Source: Micrococcaceae bacterium Sec5.1
Lineage (GTDB): Bacteria > Actinomycetota > Actinomycetes > Actinomycetales > Micrococcaceae
NCBI GenBank assembly: GCA_039636795.1
Contig: CP143430.1
Location: 2,170,001 to 2,234,000, forward strand
Direction: 5' to 3'
Length of the DNA: 64,000 nt
In this document: positions 26,188 through 35,022 of the stretch, piece by piece
Layout of the letters: the number at the start of each line of letters is the position of its first letter
Numbering within the stretch: position 1 is the stretch's first letter
Position numbers and translations under genes: made by a program
Notes under the pieces: model-generated
The model's database searches: none
The model's input: the letters and a program-made list of their open reading frames with translations, nothing else
Told to the model about the DNA's origin: nothing

Positions 26188-27951
26188 GGAGACTGCTGAA
26201 CTAATCGGCGGTTGTGGGGCGCGTCGGCTGGACTGGTGGGCCTGGTGGTTAAGACTGGTCTTATGCAGGGACGCGAGGACGCGCAACGCGGGTATTTGGA
26301 TGTGGAGGCGCTGGCCGGAGAGTTGTTGGCTCCGGGCAGCGTCTTTGCTTTTCTGGCCAGGCATCGGGGGCGGTTGTTTCCGGATTCGATGATGGAGGAT
26401 CTCTTTCCGTCGCGGCGCGGCCGGCCGTCGGTTCCGGCGCCGGTGATCGGCTCGGTGCTGGTGTTGCAGGCGTTGCAGGGGCTCTCTGACCGGGAAACGG
26501 CCGAGGCCTTGAGGTACGATCTGCGTTGGAAAGCCGCGTGCGGATACGGGCTGACGGATACCGCGTTCCACCCGAGCACGCTGACGTACTGGCGGCGGCG
26601 CCTGGCCGGGTCGGGGAACCCGCACCGGATCATGGAGGCCATCGCCGAGGTCGTGGCGGAAACCGGAATCCTGAAGGGCAAGCGCCGGCGGGCTGCGGAT
26701 TCAACAGTCCTGGACGACGCGGTCGCGAGGCAGGACACCATCACGCAGCTGATCGCCGGGATCCGCCGCTTCGGCCGTGACGTCCCTGCCGGTCAGGACC
26801 TGCTGGCCGCCCACGCAAACGGGTATGACTGCACGCGAACCGGCAAACCGGATATCGCGTGGGATGACCCGGCTGCCCGGGACGGCCTGGTTTCGGCGCT
26901 TGTCACCGACGCGCTGGCGCTGTTGGCCGCGGTCGATCCCGAGGCCTTGGACGGCAAAGCCGCCGATGCGTACGCGCTGCTGGCACTGGTCGCGGGGCAG
27001 GACGTGGAACCGGCCGAGGATTCGGACGGCACGGACGGGCGGTGGCGTATCGCCCGGAAGGTCGCACCGGACCGGGTGATCTCCACCGTGGATCCGGACA
27101 CCCGGCACGCGCACAAGACCCAGTCCCGCCAGCAGGACGGGTTCAAGGCTCATATTGTCATCGAGCCCGATACTGGGCTGGTCACCGCCGGTGAGCTGAC
27201 CAAGGCTTCCGGACCGGAGAACAGCGACGGAGCCGTCGGTGCCCGCCTGATCGGCGCGGATCCCACGATCGCCGGCGCCAGCGTGGACGTCCTGGCCGAC
27301 TCGGCCTACGGTTCCGGGGAGATGCTCGCCGCTCTAGCCGGCACCGGCCATACCCCGGTGATCAAACCCTGGCCGCTGCGCCCGGCAGTTGAAGGCGGGT
27401 TCACCCTCGATGATTTCACCGTCGATGAAGCAGCCGGCACCGTGACCTGCCCGAACGGTCTCACCAGAACCATCACCGCCAAACGGCGGGTCACGTTCGG
27501 TGCCGCCTGCACCGACTGCCCACTCCGGCACCGGTGCACCAGCGCAGCCCGGGGACGCCAAATAGAACTTCACGAACACGACGCGTTGCAGCGCGAGCAC
27601 CGTCAACGCGCCGCGGACCCGGCCTTCCGGGACGCTTACCGCAGGCACCGGCCCATGGTCGAGCGGTCCATCGCCTGGCTCCAACTGCGGATCGCCGGAC
27701 TGAACCTCCGACGCCTCCTCGCCCTCGGACTCACAGAGAACCAAGGAGCATGGGCGCTGCGATAATCCACCGGCAGGACCTGACCCATCCGTAAAAAATC
27801 GCTGGATGACGCTCCAGATCCGAGGCAGAATGAACGCAAGCGGGCGGAACGACCCCGTTGTCGCACCCAAGGGTGCTGACCAGAACACGCCGCTAGACGG
27901 CCATTGGTGGCGTTCCGCCCGCCCCACCAACCCCCTTATTCAGCAGTCTCC
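26188..27951 (+). mobile_element. Intact IS1182-family insertion sequence
   Basis: The element is bounded by imperfect inverted repeats: GGAGACTGCTGAACTAATCG at the left end (26188) and, read on the minus strand from 27951, GGAGACTGCTGAATAAGGGG; both continue into GGTGGGGCG-like sequence. It encloses one intact transposase gene. No target-site duplication is obvious. A partly deleted relative is at 31978-32400. Confidence 0.85.
26263..27765 (+). CDS. IS1182-family transposase
   Basis: A 500-residue DDE transposase of the IS1182/IS5-like group. An N-terminal DUF772-type domain is visible (GSVLVLQALQGLSDRETAEA, LTDTAFHPSTLTYWRRRLA). The catalytic acids are likely in AADSTVLDDA, in LADSAYGSGEML and in the Glu of MVERSIAWLQLRIAGLNLRR. 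A small zinc-binding cysteine cluster (CTDCPLRHRC) lies before the C-terminal part. The start is ATG 26263 (MQGREDAQRGYLDVEALAGE); an in-frame upstream start at 26212 lies in the terminal repeat and is less likely. The reading frame is complete, so the element may be active. Confidence 0.9.
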   Translation: MQGREDAQRGYLDVEALAGELLAPGSVFAFLARHRGRLFPDSMMEDLFPSRRGRPSVPAPVIGSVLVLQALQGLSDRETAEALRYDLRWKAACGYGLTDTAFHPSTLTYWRRRLAGSGNPHRIMEAIAEVVAETGILKGKRRRAADSTVLDDAVARQDTITQLIAGIRRFGRDVPAGQDLLAAHANGYDCTRTGKPDIAWDDPAARDGLVSALVTDALALLAAVDPEALDGKAADAYALLALVAGQDVEPAEDSDGTDGRWRIARKVAPDRVISTVDPDTRHAHKTQSRQQDGFKAHIVIEPDTGLVTAGELTKASGPENSDGAVGARLIGADPTIAGASVDVLADSAYGSGEMLAALAGTGHTPVIKPWPLRPAVEGGFTLDDFTVDEAAGTVTCPNGLTRTITAKRRVTFGAACTDCPLRHRCTSAARGRQIELHEHDALQREHRQRAADPAFRDAYRRHRPMVERSIAWLQLRIAGLNLRRLLALGLTENQGAWALR

Positions 27952-27956
27952 TAGCT

Positions 27957-28280
27957 CGTAGTCGAAGGGAACCCGGGTCCTTGGGTCGCAGGCAGTGTTC
28001 ATCGCATATGGCTGGACTGCCGGGTCGTGCCCGGTCGTGGCGGGCGAATTCGACGGGCCCGGCGGCGCCGTGGTAGACGATGATGACCTGCTCGCCGGTC
28101 CGGTGCCGTGGCTGGGCACGAACAGGCGGGCTCGGAGCAGGTGGGATGGGGCGGAGTACTGGGCGTTTTCGAAGGTGACCATCGGGTGTTCTCCAGAACA
28201 CTGCAGGCCAGCCCGACCGCGACCGTGTGGGCGCTAACTGGGATCCGGTGCAACAGCCGTACCTCTGACGCGCGCAGGCT
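27957..28280 (-). pseudogene. IS21-family IstA C-terminal remnant
   Basis: The minus strand carries LHRIPVSAHTVAVGLA and, after a frame change, MVTFENAQYSAPSHLLRARL, QVIIVYHGAAGPVEFARHDR and ARPGSPAICDEH. These match the C-terminal third of IstA (compare PMITFQQSRYSVPHTLMGQM, EVIIVHVDGTGPVEVARHKL in the intact element at 54552). The rest of the element is missing. The right inverted repeat of the IS1182 element abuts it. Confidence 0.75.
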
Positions 28281-28284
28281 CCGC

Positions 28285-28500
28285 CCAACAGCATCAGCAG
28301 CGCCATAGCCCGATCTCGGACGCTCAGTAGATCCGCGATAAACACGGCCACTAGGGCAGGGTCCAGCGCGAACGGCAGCGCCTTGGCCTCCCGAACCAGT
28401 TTTCCACGCCGTGTTCCCAGTTCCTGGCAAGGCGGGCGAGCAAGCCAAGGCGGGCGGCGCGGAAACCGGACGGGTGCAGTGCCGCCGGCCGATTCACCAG
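28285..28500 (-). pseudogene. Tyrosine recombinase (integrase) fragment
   Basis: KALPFALDPALVAVFIADLL, SVRDRAMALLMLLGG and, in another frame, RASEVR reproduce the start of a phage-type integrase/XerC catalytic domain, ending at the first catalytic Arg region. A degraded linker (VNRPAALHPSGFRAARLG) precedes it. The conserved HxxR and Tyr motifs are absent. It could be what remains of the integrase of an island or integron-like element. Confidence 0.55.
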
Positions 28501-28847
28501 GACACCCAGGCCTGAACTCAGGCGTGAGAACATGTGCCGCCACCGTTGCCCGGCGAACAATGCACGTCGCCGTCCTCGACGCCCAGAACAAACCGCTCCA
28601 GGTTGCCGTGGCCGAGCAGACGTGGATGCGCTCTACTCCGCGCTGGGGCATCCGTGCGCGTGCACCAACGGTCATCGGAACAAGACATGGAGTTGTTCAT
28701 GTCAGGGTCTCTTTAGGCGTTGGTTTGCTTGATCGCTACCAATTGAAAGAGGCCTCGACTTCTTTCTCGCCACACCGACGACAGCCAACGCCACGCCGGT
28801 AGCCTCGGACCGCCCTAGCGCTCATCTATGAAGGGCCTGTTGGGTCA
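28501..28847. other. Region without a supported gene
   Basis: Short frames on both strands (for example MHVAVLDAQNKPLQVAVAEQ on the plus strand from 28562) are suggestive of insertion-sequence debris, but no family could be assigned with confidence. Confidence 0.4.
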
Positions 28848-29030
28848 GCCCCCAGTGGAGTGCTCAGTATGTGAGTTCATGTACTCGGACCGGATCTTCT
28901 GCTTCAGGAGCTTGCCTGTAGGTTCACGCGCCAGATCCGATACGAAGTCACTGGGTCGCGGACACTTCGCACCTGCCAAACTTTCCCGGCAGTAAGTGAT
29001 GAGACGGACCACCGTAATGCGATACTCTCG
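28848..29030 (-). pseudogene. Acyl-CoA synthetase C-terminal fragment
   Basis: VRLITYCRESLAGAKCPRPS, DFVSDLAREPTGKLLKQKIR and SEY at the stop are the last ~55 residues of an AMP-forming acyl-CoA synthetase. They include the catalytic Lys in PTGKLLKQ. Nothing of the ATP-binding domain is present upstream. It differs from the ends of the ligase at 18496 (PTMKIQKVEL), so it derives from another ligase of the pathway. It is divergent from the TetR gene at 29276. Confidence 0.8.
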
Positions 29031-29275
29031 CGGGCGGAACGGACAAGCATTGACACCATGATGCCGCATGTCTCGCGCGCAGAGAGCGAGCGACTGGTGC
29101 AGGTCCCATAGGATATTAAGATACGTATACTGTACCCATATCCATATCCAGGCAACCAGTAAGGCGGACCCGGAAGTGTGATACAGCCGTTATAGATCAA
29201 TTCGCCCCGATAATTCTTGGCGGGGCGTGCAACTTGGGTGGGGCAGCAGACCCGTCACGAAGAAAGCGAGGTGCC

Positions 29276-29977
29276 ATGGCTGACTCGGCAGGGACGAAAC
29301 GAGGCCGCCCACGCGACCCTGAAATCGATGATCGCCTGATGGCGGCCGCCGTCGCGATCTTTGCAAACCACGGTTGGGCGGGCTTCAGCATTGAACAAGT
29401 GGCGAAGGTAGCGCGAGTCGGCAAGGGCTCGGTGTACCTGCGCTGGAGATCTGCTTCTGAACTTCTCAAAGAAGCTCTTCAGACCAAACTGCGTTTCGTC
29501 GATGACCCAGACACCGGAGATGTGCGACGTGACCTTCTTCGCTTGGCCGAACAGTTAGCCGAAACCTACGCGGGCGACAACGGGAGGGCTTTCCTGCGGA
29601 TCTACATTGAGGGCGAGTCGATTCCCGGTTTCACAGAGTACTGGGAGTTTCAGCAGGAGCAGATGAGGGTGGCTCGCACCATGCTCCGCCGCGGGCAGGA
29701 GCGCGGGGAGATTTCAATGCACGTTAGGGTAACAACCATTCTGGACGCTCTTTCCGGCGGGATTTTGGTGCACTCGCTCACTGCTCCCGCAACGGTACTA
29801 CAATCGAGTCTTGCCACCCAGGGCCTGCTTGAAGAACTCGTGGACTTAGTATTGTCCCAGGCAAAGGCCACACATAAAGACCCGCCTGGGCGCGGGCAGA
29901 ATCGCCCTGCCCCGGCAAGTGCGCCGCGACCAAAGCGTCCACTGAACGCTTTAAGTGAGATGGGGTCCGTCAGCTGA
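29276..29977 (+). CDS. TetR/AcrR-family transcriptional regulator
   Basis: A 233-residue TetR-type repressor. The N-terminal DNA-binding domain reads RLMAAAVAIFANHGWAGFSI, EQVAKVARVGKGSVYLRW, a textbook HTH with the recognition helix GKGSVYLRW. The C-terminal ligand-binding part (about 75-205) has no recognisable subgroup signature; the last 25 residues are Pro/Arg rich. The ATG at 29276 follows GAGG; an upstream in-frame start at 29234 is unlikely. It is the only intact TetR gene in the window, and the palindromic operators spread over the catabolic operons are of a type TetR proteins bind, so it is the leading candidate for their repressor. That link is inference. Confidence 0.9.
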   Translation: MADSAGTKRGRPRDPEIDDRLMAAAVAIFANHGWAGFSIEQVAKVARVGKGSVYLRWRSASELLKEALQTKLRFVDDPDTGDVRRDLLRLAEQLAETYAGDNGRAFLRIYIEGESIPGFTEYWEFQQEQMRVARTMLRRGQERGEISMHVRVTTILDALSGGILVHSLTAPATVLQSSLATQGLLEELVDLVLSQAKATHKDPPGRGQNRPAPASAPRPKRPLNALSEMGSVS

Positions 29978-29994
29978 GGTCCGGGTCAAGCCTG

Positions 29995-30192
29995 GGCACA
30001 AACGACTGTACGTCCTCGGTCTGATGGACCCGGATGTCTCCGGAAATGATCAGGTCAGAGGCGCCAACATTGAAGTAATAGCCGGCGAAGCGCTCGTAAA
30101 GCTTCGCACAGGAACCCGTTCTCAGACTCGTCGATCCGTAGCCCTGCCCGCTCAAGGGCGTCAAGCAACTCCCGGTCACGCTCTGTACACAG
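29995..30192 (-). pseudogene. Third flavin monooxygenase copy, distal fragment
   Basis: The minus strand repeats the 16538 gene from its codons for VCTERDRELLDALERAGLRI to QSFVP almost identically (LYERFAGYYFNVGASDLIIS, GDIRVHQTEDVQ), with a one-base insertion near the NGFLWK codons that breaks the frame. It is the continuation of the fragment at 31720-31970; an IS110 lies between them at the KVC codons. The C-terminal ~100 codons are missing. Confidence 0.9.
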
Positions 30193-31719
30193 ACCGTGAA
30201 TAACCTTTGTGGGCCGTGGGTGACCGCCCGGAGGTGTTAGTCCGGTGTTAGGCGGGCTGGGTGGTCAGGCGGCTGGGTCGATGATGACGGTGTGGCCGAG
30301 ACGTTCGAGTTGGGCGATCAGGCGGCGGGTGTTGGCCTGCTCGTGCCGCTGATGCAACCACTCTGGCCCGAGGTCATGGTAGGGTTCGTTGCGTTCAAGC
30401 ATGTAGTAGACGCTCACGAGGATTGAGTGTGCGGCTGCGATCTGAGCCCGTTTGGCGCCACGCTGGGAAGCGATCCGGGACTGTTGCGCGGACAGGTAGG
30501 TGTTTTTGCTGCGTGACGCTGATCCTGCTGCCTCGACCAGCATTGAAGTGAGCCACTTGTTTCCGTGTCTGGCCCCGGCCGGGCTGCGGTGCCCTGCGGA
30601 CTCGTGGATTGCCGGCGCCACACCAGCCCAAGCGGCCAGGTGCGCCGCCGATGGGAACTTGGACATGTCAGCGCCTATTTCGGCGATGTTGACCTGCGCG
30701 ACTTTTAGCCCTACTCCGGGGATCGTCTGCAGTAGCTCGATCTGGTGGGCCCACGGCCGCGAGGCGGCCTCGATGGTCTGATCCAGTGTCGCCAGGGCTT
30801 CCTCGACGCGGTCCAGGCGACCGAGCATCGTTGCTGCCAGCCGGGCATGATCGGCGTCGAAGTGACCTGTCAGTGCCTCGATCACGTCGGGAATCTTGGA
30901 CCGCATCTTTCCCTTGGCCAGTTTGTGCGAGTACCTGCGGATCGGCCTCGCCTGCTACCAACGCCGCGAGCATGGCCCGTGCGGAGACGGTGGTCACCGA
31001 CGATGCGACTGAAGAGACCTTGATGCTGGCATCTTCGAGCATCGTCTCCAATCGGCCCGTGTCCCTGGTCCGATCGCCCATCAGCTGCACCCGGTAACGC
31101 GTTAGCAAGCGAAGGCGGCGGATCGGTGGCGGCGGCACGAACGAGGGCCGGACGAGACCATGCTCAAGCAGTTGGGCGATCCACTCTGCGTCTTTGACAT
31201 CGGTCTTGCGACCGGGCACGGCCTTCATGTGTGCGGCGTTGAGCAGCCAGCATTCCATCCGCTCTTCCAGAGCGTAAAACACTGGCTTCCAGTACGTGCT
31301 GGTCGATTCCATTGCCGCCAGAGTCACACGCTGCTCGACCAGCCAATCCCTCATCAGCTCCACTGAGCGCGTCATCGTCCGATACGTGCCCGTCTCGCTG
31401 TGACGACCACCGCGTGCCCCGGGGGTGCGCACGCACACTGTCACAGACTTCATTCCGATGTCCAACCCTGCAATGCGCGTGAACATCACGGCCATCAGAA
31501 TCACCCATTCTTTTGCGAGGACCGATAATCGGCGCCGCTTGGAGGATCCTGTGATCAGGACACAGACCCACGTGCTCTACGGCAACAATCAGGCACACCC
31601 AAGAATCCCGCGTCATACACTTTTACGGGCTCGCCCGCACCAGTGTGTAGCGACGCCGCCAAGCGGCACCCCAATTCTCATCCCTCGGCACGCGGAAGGC
31701 ACTTCCGCACCCCTTTACA
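30193..31719 (-). mobile_element. IS110-family element inserted in the monooxygenase pseudogene
   Basis: The element carries one transposase split by a frameshift near 30925. The N-terminal DEDD part (RIAGLDIGMKSVTVCV, AAMESTSTYWKPVFYALEER, GRKTDVKDAEWIAQLLEHGL) starts at about 31486. The C-terminal part (ELLQTIPGVGLKVAQVNIAE, AHLAAWAGVAPAIHESAGHR, GARHGNKWLTSMLVEAAGSA) ends at 30265. The shift is consistent with one extra A in an AAA run. Its limits are set by where the flanking monooxygenase homology stops. No clear target duplication is visible, as expected for IS110. Confidence 0.85.
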
Positions 31720-31970
31720 CTTTTCCGATTTGACGCGACGCATCCTTCAGCAACGGATGGATGAAACCCGCCATACTCACGAAGTCTGCTTGCTCGAGGG
31801 GCGTCCCGTCGAAGTAAGCAGGCGGATAAACCAACTCAGTGGTCTCCAACTTCACAACTGTTACGGGATTTCGCTGCAGCATTCCGACTTTGGCGCCACT
31901 AAGGTGCAGTTCGCGTACCGTGTCATGGCCGCTCGTCCACACCCCGACTACCAATACGGGCTTACCGGCG
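31720..31970 (-). pseudogene. Third flavin monooxygenase copy, proximal fragment
   Basis: On the minus strand the sequence reads KPVLVVGVWTSGHDTVREL, GAKVGMLQRNPVTVVKLETT, ELVYPPAYFDGTPLEQADF and MAGFIHPLLKDASRQIGK. It corresponds to the NADPH-binding region of the monooxygenase at 16538, with Gly-to-Trp in the GVGTSG motif. The first two thirds of the gene are missing; an IS1182 remnant replaces them at about 31975. Confidence 0.9.
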
Positions 31971-31977
31971 CGGTCAC

Positions 31978-32400
31978 GGCCGGTGCAGGCGTTGCAGGGC
32001 CTCTCTGACCGGGAAACCGCCGAGGCTCTGACTAAGATCTGTGCTGGAAGGCCGCGTGCGGATACGGGTTGACTGATACCGCGTTCTACCCGAGCACGCT
32101 GGCGTATTGGCGGAGGCGTCTGGCCGGATCGGGAAACCCGCACCGAATCATTAAAGCCATGGTCGCGAGGCAGGACTCGATCACACAACTGATCGGGGCG
32201 ATCCGCCACTTCGGCTGTGATGTCCCTGACGGCCCAGGGTTGGACCACCCACGCTAAAGAATATGACTACACACGTACCGGCAGACCGGACATCGACTGG
32301 GACGAACAGGATGCCAAGGACGGGCTGGTTTCGGCGCTGGTCACCGCCGCGGAGTTGACCAAGGCATCGGCACCGGAGAACAGCGACGGAGCCGTTCACA
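31978..32400 (+). mobile_element. IS1182-family remnant with internal deletions
   Basis: Pieces of an IS1182 transposase closely related to the intact copy at 26263: QALQGLSDRETAEAL, LTDTAFYPSTLAYWRRRLAG, VARQDSITQLIGAIRHFG, YDYTRTGRPDIDWDEQDAKD and ELTKASAPENSDGAV. Internal deletions bring distant parts together and frameshifts break the frame. Both ends are missing. Confidence 0.85.
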
Positions 32401-32941
32401 CGAGGGATCAGATCAGTCTGTTCTCCGGTTTTCTCAACCATTCAAAACGCGGCACCCGATGGGCAAAACCATGACGAGAACTCTTGCGCGGTACCTCTGT
32501 TGTTCGGACCTCATCGTCGACCCACTCACGCGGGTCCGTATAACTGAGTGACAAGCAGTACCCAGTTGAAAGCTCCCACTGGTTTCGAGACCGTGTGCTA
32601 GTAAAGGGGGTTAGTCGCTACCTGCTTAACGGACCGTGTAGTAACATACCGACGTTATGTGCTCAATAATAGCTGAGCTAGAGAGCAAGCTTGCGTGGGC
32701 CTGCGCGGAGCGTGCAGAGCCAGACGACGAGAGTGCGGCAGCGGCATCCGCGTGAAGCAGCCGGCTAAGTTTTCGTTGCTCCGACTTTTCGGTGCCCAAG
32801 AAGCCGCGGAGACGTGGAGTCTTTTGGGCGGCCAGCGGACGCACTCTATCATCGGATGACCTCGACCGCCTATCCGCCACCGACCAGCCAACCCTGAACG
32901 CACGTAGCCGGGAAGAGTTCAAGAGCCCCTGCTTGCAAGTT
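32401..32941. other. Intergenic stretch without a supported gene
   Basis: Nothing recognisable was found on either strand between the IS1182 remnant and the operator at 32942. Short open frames exist near 32630-32920 without ribosome-binding sites or family motifs. Confidence 0.5.
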
Positions 32942-32962
32942 TATTGACGGATACCGTCAGTA
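32942..32962 (+). promoter_or_regulatory. Palindromic operator overlapping a -35 element (site C)
   Basis: TATTGACG-GATAC-CGTCAGTA has nearly perfect dyad symmetry and is identical to the site at 16033 except in the five central bases. TTGACG in the left arm is a possible -35 and GATAGG about 16 bases further a weak -10. It is the only promoter-like signal before the etfB-etfA-cytochrome b genes, with a leader of about 280 bases. Confidence 0.6.
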
Positions 32963-33068
32963 AGTGATAGGCTGCCGGAACGGGCCCTATATGACACGAA
33001 GACTCTGGTGGCAATCTGGGCGTCGACCCGAAGGCGAATCATGAAGGCATCAATTTGCGAACCTCTCT

Positions 33069-33210
33069 GGAATCGACGTACCTGTTGTGGCTTTTTCGCA
33101 CCGCAGGGACGTGGTAGCCGAGGTCAGCAAGGCCGGCGGGTGTGGCGTCCTGCGCGCTGCGCTGATGACCGAGGAGTCCGTGCGGCTCCGCATCAATACA
33201 TTGCGACAGC
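33069..33210 (+). pseudogene. Nitronate monooxygenase-like N-terminal remnant
   Basis: One frame reads GIDVPVVAFSHRRDVVAEVS, KAGGCGVLRAALMTEESVRL. This is the characteristic start of FMN-dependent nitronate monooxygenase/2-nitropropane dioxygenase-like TIM barrels (P-V-V-A-F-S-H...V-S-K-A-G-G). Only about 45 codons survive; the rest has been replaced by the etf genes. It now forms the leader between operator C and etfB. Confidence 0.6.
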
Positions 33211-33244
33211 CGTCGCGAAGAAGAAGGCGGCGAGAGGAGATGTC

Positions 33245-34021
33245 ATGAAGATCATCGTTTTGGTGAAGGAGGTCCCCGACACTTATGGGGATCGGAAGCT
33301 CGACCTCGAGACGGGGCTAGCAGATCGTGCGGCAGGCGAGGTCGTGCTGGACGAGATCGGCGAACGCTCGCTTGAGGTAGCTCTCAAATTCGCGGACACG
33401 AACGCCGGCACCGAGGTTGTGGTGCTTTCGATGGCGCCGGAGAGCGCCGCAGGGACGTTGCGCAAGGGCCTCGCAATGGGAGCGACATCTGCTGTGCAGG
33501 TTGCCGATGACGCACTCCGCGGGGCGGATCTTGGGCTGACCGCGGAGGTACTCGCCGCCGCGATCCAGCGCACGGGGTTCGACCTCGTGATCGCGGGCAA
33601 CCTGTCCACCGATGGCACCGGGGGCGTGCTGGCGGCGATGGTCGCGGAATTGCTCGGTGTCCCGCACGCGACGTCGCTGACCTCGATTGAGATCGGCGCG
33701 GGTGTCGTGACCGGCGTTCGGGCAGTGGAGAATGGCACGATGCAGGTGAGCGCTTCGTTGCCTGCCGTGGTGTCGGTCACTGAGGCTCTGCCCGATGCGC
33801 GGTTCCCGAACTTCAAGGGGATTATGGCGGCGAAGAAGAAGCCGTTGGAGATTCTGTCCCTGGCAGACCTGGCTGTCGATCCCGATGCCCCCGAGTTTGG
33901 GCGATCGATCGTCATCGCGGTCGCGGAGAAGCAGGCCCGCGCCGCAGGCGTGAAGATTGTCGATGAGGGCGATGCGGGCGACAAGCTCGCCGAGTTCCTC
34001 CTGCAGAACCGACTGGTGTAA
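33245..34021 (+). CDS. etfB: Electron transfer flavoprotein, beta subunit
   Basis: A 258-residue ETF beta subunit. The opening [20 protein letters not shown], the nucleotide-binding [20 protein letters not shown] and the family signature [20 protein letters not shown] (near residues 178-197) are all present. With EtfA it forms the soluble heterodimer that takes electrons from acyl-CoA dehydrogenases, two of which are intact in this window. The start is ATG 33245 with GAGAGGAG upstream; in-frame codons back to 33008 belong to a nitronate-monooxygenase remnant. EtfA follows 11 bases after the stop. The operator at 32942 suggests co-regulation with the monooxygenase genes. Confidence 0.95.
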   Translation: MKIIVLVKEVPDTYGDRKLDLETGLADRAAGEVVLDEIGERSLEVALKFADTNAGTEVVVLSMAPESAAGTLRKGLAMGATSAVQVADDALRGADLGLTAEVLAAAIQRTGFDLVIAGNLSTDGTGGVLAAMVAELLGVPHATSLTSIEIGAGVVTGVRAVENGTMQVSASLPAVVSVTEALPDARFPNFKGIMAAKKKPLEILSLADLAVDPDAPEFGRSIVIAVAEKQARAAGVKIVDEGDAGDKLAEFLLQNRLV

Positions 34022-34032
34022 GGAGCACAACC

Positions 34033-35016
34033 ATGGCTGAATACGAAGCGGATTCCATCCTTGTCCTTGTCGAGCTCACGCCCTTGGGCGGACTCGCGGG
34101 CAGTGCGGCAGGCCTAATCGGCGCCGCCGCACGGGTCGGCACTCCTGTCGCACTGGTAGTGACCGCGCCCGGCGCGGGTGCCGCCGCGGCGGATGCCGCG
34201 GGCGCGCTAGGCGCCTTGAATGTGGTCGTTGCCGAGACGGCGGATCCGGGCATCCTGACAATGCCCGTGGTCGATGCGCTGGTCGCCGCCGCAGACACCG
34301 TGCGCCCCGACGCAGTGCTGATATCGAACTCGATCGCCGGCCGGGATGCCGCGGGCGCGTTTGCTGCACGCAACCGATCCGGGCTGGCGGTCGACGCGGT
34401 CGATATCTCCCGGGATGCAGAAGGCATCGTCGCTCACCACTCGGTCTACGGCGGCGCCTACAACGTTGACTCCGCCGTTACCTCGGGTGCGCCGGTAATC
34501 ACGGTGCGGCAGGGTTCCATCGACGCGCGCGCCGAGGCGCGTGTGCCCACGGTCACGACACTGCCGGTGACCGCATCGGGCAAGCCCGCGGCATCCATCG
34601 TGTCGTTCGACGAGGTTGTCCAGACATCGAGCCGTCCGGAGCTGCGGGGAGCCGCGAAGGTCGTCTCAGGCGGGCGCGGCCTCGGTTCCGAGGAGAAGTT
34701 CGTTCTCGTCGAGCAGCTCGCAGACGCCCTTGGTGCGGCCGTCGGTGCCTCACGCGCTGCCGTCGACGCCGGTTACATCCCCCAGTCGCATCAAGTTGGG
34801 CAGACTGGCGTTTCCGTGGCACCGCAGTTGTATGTGGCTCTGGGGATTTCCGGGGCGATCCAACACCGTGCGGGCATGCAGACGGCGAAGACAATTGTCG
34901 CTATCAACAAGGACGCGGATGCCCCGATCTTCGAGATTGCAGACTTTGGTGTCGTCGGCGACGTGTTCACGGTTGTGCCGCAGTTGATGGCTGCCCTTGA
35001 CGCTAAGAAGGTGTAG
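34033..35016 (+). CDS. etfA: Electron transfer flavoprotein, alpha subunit
   Basis: A 327-residue ETF alpha subunit. The C-terminal FAD domain is complete: [80 protein letters not shown] and [20 protein letters not shown]. It binds the FAD that shuttles electrons from dehydrogenases to a membrane acceptor. The N-terminal domain is Ala/Val rich, as usual in actinobacteria. It lies 11 bases after etfB and six bases before the cytochrome b-like gene, with which it is probably co-translated. No ETF:quinone oxidoreductase gene was found in the window. Confidence 0.95.
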   Translation: MAEYEADSILVLVELTPLGGLAGSAAGLIGAAARVGTPVALVVTAPGAGAAAADAAGALGALNVVVAETADPGILTMPVVDALVAAADTVRPDAVLISNSIAGRDAAGAFAARNRSGLAVDAVDISRDAEGIVAHHSVYGGAYNVDSAVTSGAPVITVRQGSIDARAEARVPTVTTLPVTASGKPAASIVSFDEVVQTSSRPELRGAAKVVSGGRGLGSEEKFVLVEQLADALGAAVGASRAAVDAGYIPQSHQVGQTGVSVAPQLYVALGISGAIQHRAGMQTAKTIVAINKDADAPIFEIADFGVVGDVFTVVPQLMAALDAKKV

Positions 35017-35022
35017 CGGGAG

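Noticed and set aside
25082..26392. 436-codon plus-strand open frame
   Set aside because: It is antisense to the 542-residue gene; composition is Asp/Arg/Gly-rich shadow-like and it runs into the IS1182 end.
33008..33244. Upstream extension of etfB to 33008
   Set aside because: The in-frame codons belong to unrelated and remnant sequence; ATG 33245 has a good ribosome-binding site and the standard EtfB N-terminus.
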